Below are positions 26,313-38,062 of a stretch of DNA of 64,000 bases, one piece after another. Made by a program: the position numbers and the translations under genes. The stretch comes from Pelobates cultripes (taxonomy: Eukaryota > Chordata > Amphibia > Anura > Pelobatidae). Position 1 is the first letter of the stretch. The number at the start of each line of letters is the position of its first letter. The stretch is from contig OW240917.1 in NCBI GenBank assembly GCA_933207985.1, positions 106,065,475 to 106,129,474 on the forward strand, read 5' to 3'. The notes under the pieces are model-generated. The model saw only the letters and a list, made by a program, of their open reading frames with translations. It did not search any database and was not told the DNA's origin.

Positions 26313-28289
26313 AAAGTCAAGGTAGGCAAATCCCCAGGGCCAGATGTAATACACACTGGTAATTAAGGAGGTTTGTGTAGTGGCGAGAGTTATTGATACT
26401 AATACTTGCTTTAGATCATCTACCAATTTAATGGAGGTTTGACAGATTTAAATCAAACAAGACTAAGAAAACATACAAGCTACTACACTATTTTTAATAT
26501 CCAGATACAGTTTCATATGTAGATTTCTATAGAAAGAAAAAAAAGAAAGAGAGAAAGAAAGAAAAATAAACTCAGCGGCCAGTTGTAAAATTCTAGAGAT
26601 TTGTGGCTTTGAGACACCTGGATTTATCCTATTTATTTATGACCCCACTGCACCCATTAATGTAAATAGGGAATAACAGTATTTAACAAAATCTAACTTT
26701 TATGCATTGGGATTTTGAGAAATCTTGAGACTGTGTAGGAAACTGGCATGTGGGATTCAGTGTGAAGAAATGCAAAATTATGCACTGTGGGACCAAAAAA
26801 AAAACACAACCCTGCAATTTATACTACCAATTGAGTAAGGTTACAGGAATCATTATAATAAAATTTAAAAAAATTAAAAAAAGAGAGAGGCTTAAAAAGA
26901 TCTGCAGATAAAGAAATAGTGTACAATGCCAATCAATGGTTAGTAAGGTATGATTCACTGAAAGGTCTTGGACTCCTGCAATGAAAATATTTTTGTTACC
27001 TTTGATAAATCAATTCCAAGACCCTACCTAGAATAAGCATTTCAATTTCGGGCATCAATTCTCAAAAAAGACTTAATGGAACAGAAAAAAGAACAAATGC
27101 AGGATATAACATTTGTGAAATAAATTGAACACTTTAGTTCTGATTAAAGACCAGAAAAAAAATATTTTCACTAGGAAAGTAGTGCTTTCAATGTGATCAG
27201 TATAAAAATATAAAAGTATAAAAATATAGTGCAAATACAAACAGCAGACTTGCTCATTAACAGTGAACTGTACAAGGAACACAATGCAATCCAATGAGAC
27301 ATGAGGCAAGTATATTTTACCAACGATGTGAATAAAAAAATAAATAAATAAAGATATGGAATTACACGATTCGAAACCTTGCACTGTTAAATTCAACAAA
27401 AGTCTAAAAATGGAGGCTTAAAATGTAAAAATATATAACTATGATGAATTGAAGTAGTAAGAGTTTTTCTCTTTTTGAGGACCAATTAGAAAAGGCTTCA
27501 ATGTGATCTTTTTCCATCTTGTTTGGGATAAGTTTCAAAATCTGTGCACAAAGTCTTTAACACTTTGTTATGAATAATATAACAAAGCATTGTGTGCTCA
27601 GAGCATCCATTACCTGATCAAATATGTAGGGTTGTATGTCAGCAAAGAACAAATACTTTAGATTATATTTTTGTTTTATGAATAATGTTTTGTTTATAAA
27701 AAAAAAAAAAATCAAAAAAAAAAAATTCACATTTTATGAAACTATTCTGGAACTTTGTACAGGCAAAAATAAGAAAGCTTCATGTTTATGTTAACAAACA
27801 ATTGGAACATTTCAAAAGAATTGGACTAATTGTCTCTTCATCAAAGCCTTAATAGTTCGTAGAGAGCACATGAACAAAATTAGGGCAGTTTCTCCTTTGT
27901 ACTGAATATTGTGCAGTAAAATTTCAGGTTTCTCGGAAATATTACATTTTATCATATTATACTTGTTTAACCCTTAGTTAGTTACTTCCTCCCATTTACT
28001 TAATACTATAAGATGTCTGCCCATAGAGAATTCAAACCTGATTCTCCACAGTAGGGTAACTGAAAATTGGTGTGTACAGTATAGTTTGAAAAAAGCCTTC
28101 CCCAGATAGATGACCTCACCTAATTAAAAGTGGACAGAGCCAATGCAATTAACAACAGCATAGAATATTATTTCATATTAAAAGTTTCACAGTATTGTAA
28201 CATTAGGGTTTCATAATGTCTTTGTATAACCAAAATCAAGTAAGAAATAACTACTATACATCTCTTGTGACATTGAAGAGATTGCTCAC

Positions 28290-28457
28290 CGTGTGGTAGC
28301 CTCTTGGAAGAGGAGGTTTGCCAACAGGGTAGGATTCCACTGTATCGACAATGGTTTGTCGCTCTCCTTTTTGGTTAATCTTCCGGAATCTCCGGCGTGA
28401 TTGCCTATGCGATGCTTGACGCTGGAAATATTCTTCATTTTCATCCATATAGTCCAC
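28290..28457 (-). CDS. Internal coding exon, 56 codons, gene not recognised
   Basis: On the minus strand, ...TGTTTTAAG precedes GTGGACTATATGG (acceptor AG at 28459-28458), and the exon ends CACACG followed by GTGAGC (donor GT at 28289-28288). The exon is 168 nt, exactly 56 codons, with phase 0 at both ends, so skipping it would keep frame. The peptide starts VDYMDENEEYF, has a strongly basic centre (RQSRRRFRKINQKGER, about residues 18-33), and ends with the proline/glycine-rich GKPPLPRGYHT. Codon use and residue mix look like a real protein, unlike other open frames here. No membrane segment, cysteine cluster or catalytic motif is visible; the acidic start and Arg/Ser-rich middle suggest a soluble or cytoplasmic linker segment (inference). 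The pyrimidine tract at the acceptor is weak. No partner exon is certain within the window, so both flanking introns may be long. I could not assign a family from memory. Confidence 0.75.
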
Positions 28458-28744
28458 CTTAAAACACATAATTAGCTAACATTACTTCTTAATCTTTTAG
28501 TAAGGTGTATTTTTTAATCTAAAGTTTCAATGTACAGTGTTAGTCTAAAATTGAGAATGGAGACAAATTGATCGCTGTAATTTTCAAATGGAGCTTAAGG
28601 CAGTGAGATTCATTTCTAAACTCAACCAAATTACTTGGAACCAAATTCCAAGTCATTTGCAGCCATACTGTAACTGAATTTTCATAGCTAAAAAAAATCA
28701 CTTAAAGTTAAAAAGTCGGTTTGTGGGGAAATTAGCTTGACGAT

Positions 28745-28940
28745 ATCCTTACAAGGTTAATGTGGGTTTGGGGTTGCAATAGAGTAACTAAGGATTAGGG
28801 AGCCTGTATTGTAAACACTGCAATTTTTCTGAAAATACAGCGTTTACAGCAAGAAGTCTGAAGGGAATAATTATACTCACCAAAACAAACACAATAAGTT
28901 ATAGTTATTTGGGTGACTATATCGTATTTTTAATATAACA
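28745..28940. repeat. Diverged right half of a TTAA-type element
   Basis: ATTATACTCACCAAAACAAAC, AATAAGTTATAGTTATTTGG and GTGACTATATCGTA parallel the right end of the elements ending at 13457 and 13814. It lies about 300 bp upstream of the 28290 exon acceptor (minus strand). Confidence 0.45.
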
Positions 28941-29372
28941 TGGCACCTAATTAACCAATTGCATAAAATGTTTTATAGAAAGACAAGAAGAGGGCTTGAA
29001 ATCAGTTATGACAAGAGTGTTCGCAAAATCAGAGAAAAAGTTAATTTGGTATAAGTCTAAAAAAGTGGAAATTACCCGCCCCAGAAACACAAATTATACT
29101 AAACATTCCTACAGTATGTAGATGTTATGACATCAGGTGTTCAGAGAAAATTGCGTAAAGCTGGGTAAACCAGAAGAATTATTGCAAAGAAAACATGATT
29201 AAGTAAAAAGAGAACTGTCTGGGTCAAAGAACACAGAAACTGGATATTTGAGAAAGGGAAGTCAGGAGTTGTTGACAATCACATTTTGCATTTCTGTTTC
29301 CAGGCACATTGCATGTGTAAGATGAAAAGAGGGAAATTAAATGTAAATATATTGCATATATTACTCTCACTG

Positions 29373-31301
29373 TTAAAGCGGCACTGTCATGCCAAACTTA
29401 CCTTTCCCCAATCACTTCCTCTTCTCTCCCTCTCTCAGGATCTGTTCTTCTATCTGCTCTAGTTTTTTTTAAAACTTAAGACAACATAGGGACTATTTCT
29501 CTTTTGGAGGTTTCCTACTACGCCTGACCATCTATGACCAGCGGAAGAGCAAAGTGTGCTTCGTTTCCGGTGGTCAGAGACATTTTCCCACAATCCTTAG
29601 CTTTCCTCCCTGTTCCCACAATGCTTCCTGTCAGTATTGGCGAAAGGACGCCTGCAAAACTGCCGAATTGCGTCCTAACAGAATGAGAACAGTTTCTCCA
29701 TTCGTGTTAGGACGCAATTCGGGACTTTGTTCGTATCAATGAAACTCCGATCCTATTCATTGCCGTGGCTGCATCTTGCAGCCGCTTAGTAGATAACTCT
29801 CTAATTCCCACGGTATCAGGGAGTTATTTACCAAAAGGCTGAAAGACCTAAATTGGTCTTTCAGCCACATTTACTAATACTAATAATGCCCTAAATAACA
29901 ATACTGGGGGGGACCTACTGTCCTCCCACCCCCCCACCCAGCCCCCACCCCTGCGCGGCGGTTGGGGGCCCTAAATAAGAATGAGGGACGACGACCTACT
30001 GTCCTCCTCCCCGGGCCCCACCCCTGCGCTGCGGGTGGGGCCCTAAATAACAATACTGGGGGGGGGGGGGGACCTACTGTCCTCCCCCCGGCCCTCACCC
30101 CTGGGCAGCGGGTGGGGGCCCTAAACAAGAATATGGGTGGAGGCACTGCGGAGCTCAGTCTGCACCGTGCCCTAGTTGGGTGAAGATGGATTCATTTCTT
30201 TGGGTTTTCTTTTTCGTCTTTTTTTTTTTGCGCTCAGGTTTTTTATTTTATAATAAGTTCGACGGGTATGATGGTTTTTTATTTGGTCTTTTTTGGGGCT
30301 AAAAAATGAAAATTTTAGAAGAAAGAAGACATCAAATGGTAAGTTTTTCTTTACCGTTAGTTATTGTATTCCGCCCTCACTATTTTAGGGTGAGGGGGGT
30401 AGGTAGGGGTTAGTTTTTTATTTGGGTGGAGGAGGGGTGACTAGGGGACCCCTAGTCACCTTGGAAAGGGGGGGGGGATTTGACATTTGGGGCCTCCACC
30501 CGCCACCCAGGGGTGGGGGCCGGGGGGGAGGACAGTAGTTTCCCCCCACCCGCCGCCCAGTGGTGGGGGCTGGGGTGGAGGACAATAGGTCCACCAACAC
30601 TTTCTTGTTTAGGACCCCCATCCACCACCCAGAGGCGGGGTCCGGGGGGAGGACAGTAGGTCCCCCCTCCCCAGATTCTGGTTTAGGGCCACAGGCTGCT
30701 CACTGTTTAGTAGACAGGCCCCTACTCGTGGTATAGCGAGTAGGGGCGTTCGGGAGATTTCCATCTCCCTTATGCTATTATGGGGATCAAATTGAACCCC
30801 CATAGAGTGAAGGAGGACATGGGGGGCTTAGGAAGTGGCGGGGAGCACTGCTCCTTGCCGCTTATATCTTTACATATTACAAGGCGGGAGCTACGCGCCG
30901 GTAGCTCCCTTCTTGTAATAAACTGAACGAACACTGATATTCAGTGTTTGAGTGTTTGTTCGTCTTACATTTCTATTCATTCATTCATCTTTCTGACGAA
31001 TGAATGAATAGATGAAATGCACGTTCGCATGCCCAAGTGTTTAACTGGGCATGTGTGGGAATCTCACAGCGCTATCTAGTGTGGGCAGATGATGTGTCCC
31101 ACAGGGACTTCATCTACCCACACAAAGATGGCGGTGCCCTGAATATAGATCGGGGCAGAAAATAAAATTTAAAAAAACAAACAAAAACAGGTAATATGGG
31201 GGGCTTAGGGGCATTTGGTGGTGACTAAAGGGTCAGTTAGATGTAGTGGAGTCGGGAGGGGGGTTTAAAAAAAAAAAAACGGGATTCGGCCATGACTTTA
31301 A
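29373..31301 (+). mobile_element. 1.9-kb TTAA element C1 (non-autonomous, many hairpins)
   Basis: TTAA at both ends. The left end is TTAAAGCGGCACTGTCATGCC; the reverse-complemented right end is TTAAAGTCATGGCCGAATCCC, lacking about 8 bp present in the sister copy C2. Inside: a GAATTGCGTCCTAACA stem (29663-29721), a 98-bp conserved module (29777-29874) with the GAAAGACC/GGTCTTTC hairpin, GC-rich hairpin repeats (29905-30170 and 30480-30690), and ATTCATTCAT/ATGAATGAAT stems near 30980-31012. The proline-rich open frames over the GC-rich part are by-products of the repeats. No transposase. Confidence 0.85.
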
Positions 31302-33079
31302 GTATAGAAATGCTGAAATTACAGGGTTAACGTTTGGGATTGTTGTGATCGTAACAGGGCAGATTTAGGGTTGTTTTGATGGTGACAGACATCCAATATT
31401 CTTCCCAAAGGTAATAACTCTCGCAATGTAGGAGGAGTTGGAGACTCCACAGCCCACAGTCCCAAACTGACAAGGGCACAAAATGAAGATTTCACAGTCA
31501 ACCCGACCAGCGAAGTGCGCTCTTAGATCAAGTTATACCATATGTATCTACAAAAAAAACCAAACCACTTCACTGTACTCAGGAAGACCAAAAAGAGATT
31601 TCTATTAAGGAACCAAAATTAACATAGTGATACTGTCACCTTAACCAAATGCCTAGTCTTTGTGAAGCAAGGAAGAATCTTGAACTTTGGAGACAACATA
31701 TACTTCTACTCACATGGCACTATATTAAACATTAAAGCGGGTGTGCCACCATATTGATCCATCAGTTCCTAGTGGAGGAATATCTTTCTTAAGGCCTCCC
31801 AGTCCCTTCCACCCAAACTTTTCTAGCCCCAGGATTTGGTGCAACTAAACGTTTTTGAAATCGTTCTGGTCCCACCGGTCTTCTTTCTCTGTGTCGCCAT
31901 TTTAACGTTTCTAAGATAGCAGCCCCAGAACTCCTATCTTCTTCCCGTCACTGGGTGTGAGTGTGAAATCACGCACATGTCCAATACACCAGAGTCAACA
32001 CAGAGGAACAGTGACTTCTATCAGTATAGAAAAAGCAGCAAAAGATAAAAGATCATGGTACTTAACTAAAGCTCCACCCTTTGTCAACCGACTTGCAGAT
32101 TATGCATAGGGTAAAGTGGTCTCCAGTTTTCCTTATGTATAACGTGTCAGATAAGTATAATTTTTAAGAAGAAGGGGGGGAAGCGACAACAAAATGGGCA
32201 GTGGGGGGAAGGAGGGGATGAATTTGTGTCAACCCTATTGGAAAAAAGCAACAGTTCCACTTTAAGTAAAAATTTCAGTAAGAATGTCAATAAATTAAAG
32301 ATCAGGGGAAAGTACTGCGTGTGGGCCTTATTGACCTTTCATTGATTAATGTGTGTGTAACGCTAGAAAAATACAATTGATTTCCATTAGTCAGTGGAAA
32401 ATGCTACTAGTCAAACCCAATTACACAGGACTTTATTCACAAACACAGAGTTGTGGTGAACTGATAAATGAACAGGAAGATAAAAGCAAATATAGCACAA
32501 CAGTTGAAAAATACTCAAACCAGACTTTTACCACGAATATTCATAGACCTGTGTAGGGCATAATCTAATAAAGTGATGGGAATGGAAGAATAGTAACAGA
32601 GAGAATTGTTGTAATTTGGCTATTTTGGTCTAAAATTTGAAAATAGCTACTAGACCAGTGGTTCCTGACCCTGCAGCCGCTTAGTAGATAACTCTCTAAT
32701 TCCCACGGTATCAGGGAGTTATTTACCAAAAGCCTGAAAGACCTAAATTGGTCTTTCAGCCACATTTACCTCAAGTACCACCTAACAGTCCACGATTTAG
32801 GGATTACCAAGTTGTGTGTAAGGTGTTTTTAGAAAGAAAGAAATAAAACACTTTAGACACAACAGGGTAATTCTTAAATCCTGGACTGGTAGAAGGTACT
32901 GGAGGACTGGGTTGGGAAGCACTGTACTAGACTATGGTCAGTAAGGTAAGTAGTGACCATGCTCTACATTCCAAACTGCCTTGTTAAACGTGTAATAGTA
33001 TCTTAAAACTACACAGTTAATGATTAATCCCAGTAACCAGCACTGGAAGATACAATGTTTCATTCAAAGTGATTACAAA
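31302..33079. other. No gene seen; contains the C1-derived 98-bp insert
   Basis: Mixed unique DNA. A repeat with CCAGTGGTTCCTGACC and CTCAAGTACCACC is split by the insert at 32672. Confidence 0.75.
32672..32769 (+). repeat. 98-bp copy of an internal C1 segment
   Basis: From TGCAGCCGCTTAGTAG to CAGCCACATTTAC this is almost identical to 29777-29874 of C1 (I see one difference, AAGCCTG versus AAGGCTG), with no TTAA ends. It interrupts GACCAGTGGTTCCTGACC / TCAAGTACCACCTAACAG. Confidence 0.85.
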
Positions 33080-33366
33080 TTAAAGGGACACTATAGGAAA
33101 TCTGATTTAACAGAGTTTGCATGATGACTTTCAGTGTCAAGTTAAACCTGACAGTAAAGAATTGATTCAATGCTTTCTACAACGAAGATTTCATTCATGG
33201 CTGGAGTTTGCTGCACATGTGCATTACGTCCCCCACCAACGGCTGACATTGGCAGAGGGGGAGAGCGACCCAGCATTGAGAGACCTCCGTGCTGGTATCA
33301 GGTTTAACCCTTTCATGGACAGGGGGAGGGTGGCGGGTCAGAGGGAGACTTTAGTGTTCTTTTAAC
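33080..33366. mobile_element. Short TTAA-type element
   Basis: Ends are ATTAAAGGGACACTATAGGA and TTTAGTGTTCTTTTAAC. The body contains CACATGTGCATTACGTC and GGTTTAACCCTTTCATGGAC. No long hairpins remain. Confidence 0.6.
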
Positions 33367-33764
33367 TTTCTAGATTAATGTATTTGGCTTCCAGCAAACA
33401 CAAAGACATCCCTCCTTCCTCCAGAGGAAGAAAGTGGCTAGAATTTCCAAACATGCAAGTTAAAGAAATATGTACATGTATAAGGCTGAAGGATCTTGTC
33501 ATATACTAAAAGGTATTAGATAATGAAGACTATTCTTTTTGTTAATATACATTTTGAGATTACAATTATTTGTCAGTATACGTTATGTGTTTATGTTCTT
33601 TGTTATTTTTTTATTGCATTTGGGGTATGTTTATGTTTGGTTTCCATTACAACCATGGTCATATGATCATGATTGGGGGGATTCCACTAGTGGGTGGCCA
33701 CCCATATGTCCAGGTGTTTTTTTTATTACCAATTCCTCTTGATGATATATAAGAAATTGAGTGA

Positions 33765-33835
33765 TACTTTGCCTGACATGCTCCCTTGATAAAGGCAATT
33801 TCGCCGAAACGTTGGGGCATTCCCTTGATTATCCT
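33765..33835 (+). repeat. Retroelement-like segment with GCCGAAACGTTG motif
   Basis: CCTTGATAAAGGC, a short loop, then GCCGAAACGTTGGGGC forms a small stem followed by a conserved GAAACGTTG. A second diverged example lies at 49105-49140. Such motifs are common in dispersed vertebrate retroelements; the exact family is not certain from this fragment. Confidence 0.45.
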
Positions 33836-33924
33836 CCCTCTGTCATTATCATTTATCTTTACATTTTTGGTATGTAGTTTAGCTGTTTTCTTTGTGAATA
33901 TTGCATTTTTCCATGATTTGTAGC

Positions 33925-34222
33925 TAGTGATGTCCCGAACGGTTCGCCACGGACGGCGAACATATGCGGTAAACTTTGACCCTGTACCTCACAGTCAGCA
34001 GACACATTCCAGCCAATCAGCAGCAGACCCTCCCTCCTGGACAGCTCACTAAGAATGCAGCTTCACAATGAATGTAAAAGGGATGCTGTCCAGGAGGTGG
34101 GAGGGTCAAGGAGGGAGGGTCTGCTGCTGATTGGCTGGAATGTGTCTGCTGACTGTGAGGTACAGGGTCAAAGTTTACCGCATATGTTCGCCGTCCGCGG
34201 CGAACCGTTCAGGACATCACTA
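33925..34222. mobile_element. 298-bp palindromic hAT-type MITE with perfect 8-bp duplication
   Basis: Ends TAGTGATGTCCCGAACGG and the inverse GTTCAGGACATCACTA. Nearly the whole element folds on itself (arms include GGCGAACATATGCGG and AGACCCTCCCTCCTGG). Both flanks are TTTGTAGC (33917-33924 and 34223-34230), an exact 8-bp target duplication. Confidence 0.92.
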
Positions 34223-34230
34223 TTTGTAGC

Positions 34231-36158
34231 GTTTAGCAAGCTAAAAAAAAATTTCATTGATGCACAGAATTTTGTACTGTGTATTTTGGTATTTGGTATT
34301 TTGGTATTGCTAATAGAGTATTCCTGTATACTGAGATATTAATTATCCATTCTGAATGACATTGTTACTGCATTGTTTTGTTACAAGTGCCCTTAGATGT
34401 TTATCATGGAGACCATGTGTGGTGGGTGTATTTAATAAAGACCATTCATTTATTTCACATTTGCTTATATATGCATTCTATATTTTGGTTCCAGGGGGAA
34501 TAGGACCTTTTGAGTGAGCACCCATATATTATTGTTTTTAGGTTTATTCTGTGTGTGTCTATCTAATTCAGTGTTCCTACCTTTTCAGTTATTTTATATA
34601 CTAAAGGTAGTACTGATTTTTTCCTCATTTTTTACATACTGTATACATTTTTTTTAAAGTATATATTATTTTAAAATAAAAAAAAATAGTTTTGGAGTGG
34701 ATAGTTGTCCTTTAAGGCATAACTTCACTCATGAGTAAGTGACAGTTCATTGTTCCCTCACCCTAGTAAACCCAGTACTGAGAACTTATTGGGGTTAGTA
34801 CGGTGGAGATAAACAAAATCACACATGCTTCTGTAGCACTTCTGTGTTCAAGAAGAAATCGTTGGCCTTTGTTACTTCGGGTGTACTCGTGTGCATTCAG
34901 AGTTATGCCATATGAGCACCTGAACATTCAGGAATTCCTTCCATAGAGCAACAGAGGTACATATGCCTATACATACAACATCGTGAGAGTTGTAGTAACT
35001 AACATGGCATGCACACAAGGCTAGTTCTAAATCAAAAATCAATAAAAATAATATAGTCCCACCATCCATGATATATACTCGTGCTCTGTATTAGAAATGA
35101 ATATTCAGACAGGAGCATATTTCCCTTACCACAATCATTTCGGAGGGCTCCAATACAATGCATTCACAGCCACGCCTGAAGCTTCCCGCAGAGCGTTTTC
35201 CAAAGCTGGGGAAACAACAAACAAAACGCAACAGTTACTGAAAGTAAAATCAGGGCACCAGGAAACTTCAGCTTATCTGTTCTTGGACAATTAAAATCAT
35301 ATTTAGGAGTAATAAATAGCACAAAAAAAGTAAGGTATCCGTGAGAAACTGTTTTCAGTAACTGCAAATATTCCAAAAGAACAAGCCCACCCTAGCAAAC
35401 AGGGTTTCTGGTTCACAGGCTCGGAGACCACAGATCGGAGAACATCCTGGTTGCTTATACAAATTCTTCCCAGAGAACATTTTTTGTGGACAGATGTTTG
35501 CACTTTAACCACTGGGTCTCGTTGACAAAGTACCAGATTTAGAGGGTGAGGAGGGAAACGACAAAAATGTTTTATAATTAGCAAGGAAGTTACAGCTTTG
35601 GCCCAACTGAAGACAATGACATAAAAGTAACAAATTTAAATATCTGCCATTTGATTACCTAGAGTGGTCCTGCACCATAAAAATATAAATTAAAACATAA
35701 GAAGGAAGATTAATTATTAATCCTGAATTATTGGTCAAATGTATCCTGCTAAATATGATCACCCAAAAGACAATATGGTTAAATGTAAAGGTGTTGGCAA
35801 ATTCGCTATTATCTATTTGTGCTCAGGAAAGTCTTAGTATACAGAGTTTTGATCATTTTCAGGGCAAGCTAAATTACTGCACGAGTCCAAATGTTTACAA
35901 CTGAAAAAATTAAATGTTTAAATGTTAAACCATATATCTCAGGACTTGAAAGGTCAGATAGTGCATTGAAAATATGCAAAGAAAATAAGAAGGAAAGACT
36001 AGAGATCTGTATTAGCTGCAAGTCACCAGGCTTTCCAGAATTTACAATGAACCCAGTTCAAAACTGGAAGTGCCTTGGCCAATCAACATGGTGTCATAAC
36101 TTTCATTGGATCTGACAAAATCCTATATACTTTTGGCCAATGTCAGTTTATTAAACAA
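34231..36158. other. No gene seen
   Basis: AT-rich. 34260-34480 resembles retroelement flank downstream of the GAAACGTTG segment (ATTTAATAAAGACCATTCAT), possibly its 3' part. No coding frame. Confidence 0.7.
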
Positions 36159-38062
36159 TTAAAGAGTCACTGTCATGGCCGAATCCCATTTTTTTTTTTT
36201 TAAACCCCCCCCTCCCGACTCCACTACATCTAACCGACCCCTTAGTCACTCCCAAATGCCCCTAATCACCCCATATTACCTATTCTTTAATCCTTTTTTT
36301 TCTGCCCCGATCTATATTCAGGGCGCCGCCATCTTTGTGTGGGTAGATGAAGTCCCTGTGGGACACGTCATCTGCCCACACTAGATAGTGCTGTGAGATT
36401 CCCGCACATGCCCAGTGAAACACTTGGACATGCAAACGGGAATTTCCTCTACTCATTCATTCGTCAGAAAGACGAATGAATGAATAGAAAAATCAGACGA
36501 ACAAACAAACACTGAATATCAATGTTCGTTTGTTCGTTCAGTTTATTACAAGGAGGGAGCTACCGGCATGCAGCTCCCTCCTTGTAATATGTAAAGATAG
36601 AAGCAGTGCTCCCCGCTACATCCTAAGCCCCCATGTCCTCCCTCACCTTAATAGCATAAGGGAGATTAAAATCTCCCCAATGCCCCTACTCGCTATACCA
36701 CGAGTAGGAGCATGTCTACTAAACAGTGAGCAGCCTGTGGGTGCTCACTGTAAAAAACAAAACAAAAAAAAACCACTACTATCCGGCCCCCACCCCTGCG
36801 CGGCGGGTGGGGGCCAGATAGTAGGTGTGAAAAATGAAGATTTTAGAAAGAAGAAGACATCAAATGGTAAGTTTAATTTTTCTTTACAGGTTAGTTATTT
36901 TATTCCCCCTTCACTATTTTTTAGGGTGAGGGGGAGAGGTAGGGGTTACCTTTTTTTGGGTGGGTGGGTGACTAGGGCTTTGGGGACCCCTAGACACCTT
37001 TAGGAGGGTGGGGGGATTTGTCTTAAGGCCCCCACCCGCCGCCCAGGGGCGGGGGGACTCATTATCTTTATGGCTGCCACCCACCTCTCACTGTAATTTA
37101 TGGCTCCCACCCACCGCTCAAGTGTAGGGGCCGGGGAGGGGAGGACAGTAGGTTCCCCCCCCCCCTGCCCCCATTGTAATTTATGGCCCCCACCCACCGC
37201 GCAGGGGTGGGGGCCGGGGGGAGGACAGAAGGTACCCCCCCCCATTACTTTATGGCCCACACCCACCGCTCAAGGGTGGGGACCGGAGGACAGTAGGTCC
37301 CCCCCATTGTAATTTATGGCCCACACCCACCGCGCAGGGGTGGGGGCCGAGGGGAGGACAGTAGGTCCCCCCCTCCCTCATTATCTTTATGGCCCCCACC
37401 CGTCGCACAGGGGTGGGGGCCAATAGGTTTTTAATTTATTTATTTTTTTACAGTGAGCAGCCACAAGCTGCTCACTGCTTACTAGACATGCCCCTTCTTG
37501 CGGTATAGCGAGTAGGGGCAGATCATTTCCTAATACTAAGTAATCTTTACTTAGTATTAGTAAATGTGGCTGAAAGACCAATTTAGGTCTTTCAGCCTTT
37601 TGGTAGATAACTCCCTGCTACCGTGGGAATTAGGGAGTTATCTACTAAGTGGCTGCAAGATGCAGCCACAGCACAAATTGAATTGGAGTTTCATTCATTC
37701 GAATGAAATTCCGATACGAACAAACTGCCGAATTGAGCTCTAAAACAAACGAACATACTGTTCTCATTCAGTTAGAACGCAATTTGGCAGTTTCGTCTAA
37801 AATGACAGGAAGCATCGCGAAATCACAGAGGAAAGGTAAGAATTATGGGAAAATTGCTCTGACCAGCGGAAATTAAGCACACTTTGCTCCTCCGCTAGTC
37901 AAAGCTGGTCGAGCGGAGGAAACCTCCATAAGGCAAAGAGTCCCTACTTTGTCTTATGATTTTAAAGAAAACTAAAGAAGACAGGAAGAAAAGATCCTGA
38001 GAGAGGGGGAGAAGAGGAAGAGATTGTGGAAAGGTATGTTCGGCATGATAGTGCCGCTTTAA
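36159..38062 (-). mobile_element. 1.9-kb TTAA element C2, inverted relative to C1
   Basis: TTAA at 36159-36162 and 38059-38062; ends TTAAAGAGTCACTGTCATGG and ATGATAGTGCCGCTTTAA. The order of segments mirrors C1: GATCTATATTCAGGGCG, the CCCACACTAGATAG segment, ATTCATTCGTC/GACGAATGAAT stem (36461-36485), AACGAACAAACAAACACTGA hairpin (36498-36540), GGAGGGAGCT hairpin (36552-36583), GC-rich minisatellite, the CTTTCAGCC module and GATCCTGAGAGAGG. Divergence from C1 shows separate insertions. Confidence 0.85.
37060..37430. repeat. GC-rich minisatellite with a hairpin in each unit
   Basis: Six units of about 65-85 bp begin TTTATGGC(C/T)CCCACCCAC at 37069, 37096, 37180, 37249, 37313 and 37386. Each carries CCCACCC...GGGTGGGG, a self-complementary core, followed by GGAGGACAGTAGGT and a C-tract. 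The same motif occurs in C1. Confidence 0.85.

Larger units (their letters stand above)
16561..28289. other. Long intron-like stretch, no gene seen
   Basis: Besides the remnants listed separately, this holds an old ACTACAACTCCCAGCATGCTC segment (22863-22885) resembling decayed hAT MITE arms, a similar decayed region at 19710-19885, and (GAAA)n runs at 16869 and 26536. Open frames are short and low in complexity or interrupted. Confidence 0.75.

Noticed and set aside
29880..30183. Proline/glycine-rich open frames on both strands
   Set aside because: Generated by the GC-rich hairpin repeats inside element C1; same-length frames on both strands and no codon signal.
36530..37003. 157-codon frame crossing element C2
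   Set aside because: Lies over hairpins and repeats of the element, with no transposase motif and no similarity to the mirrored region of C1 at protein level.
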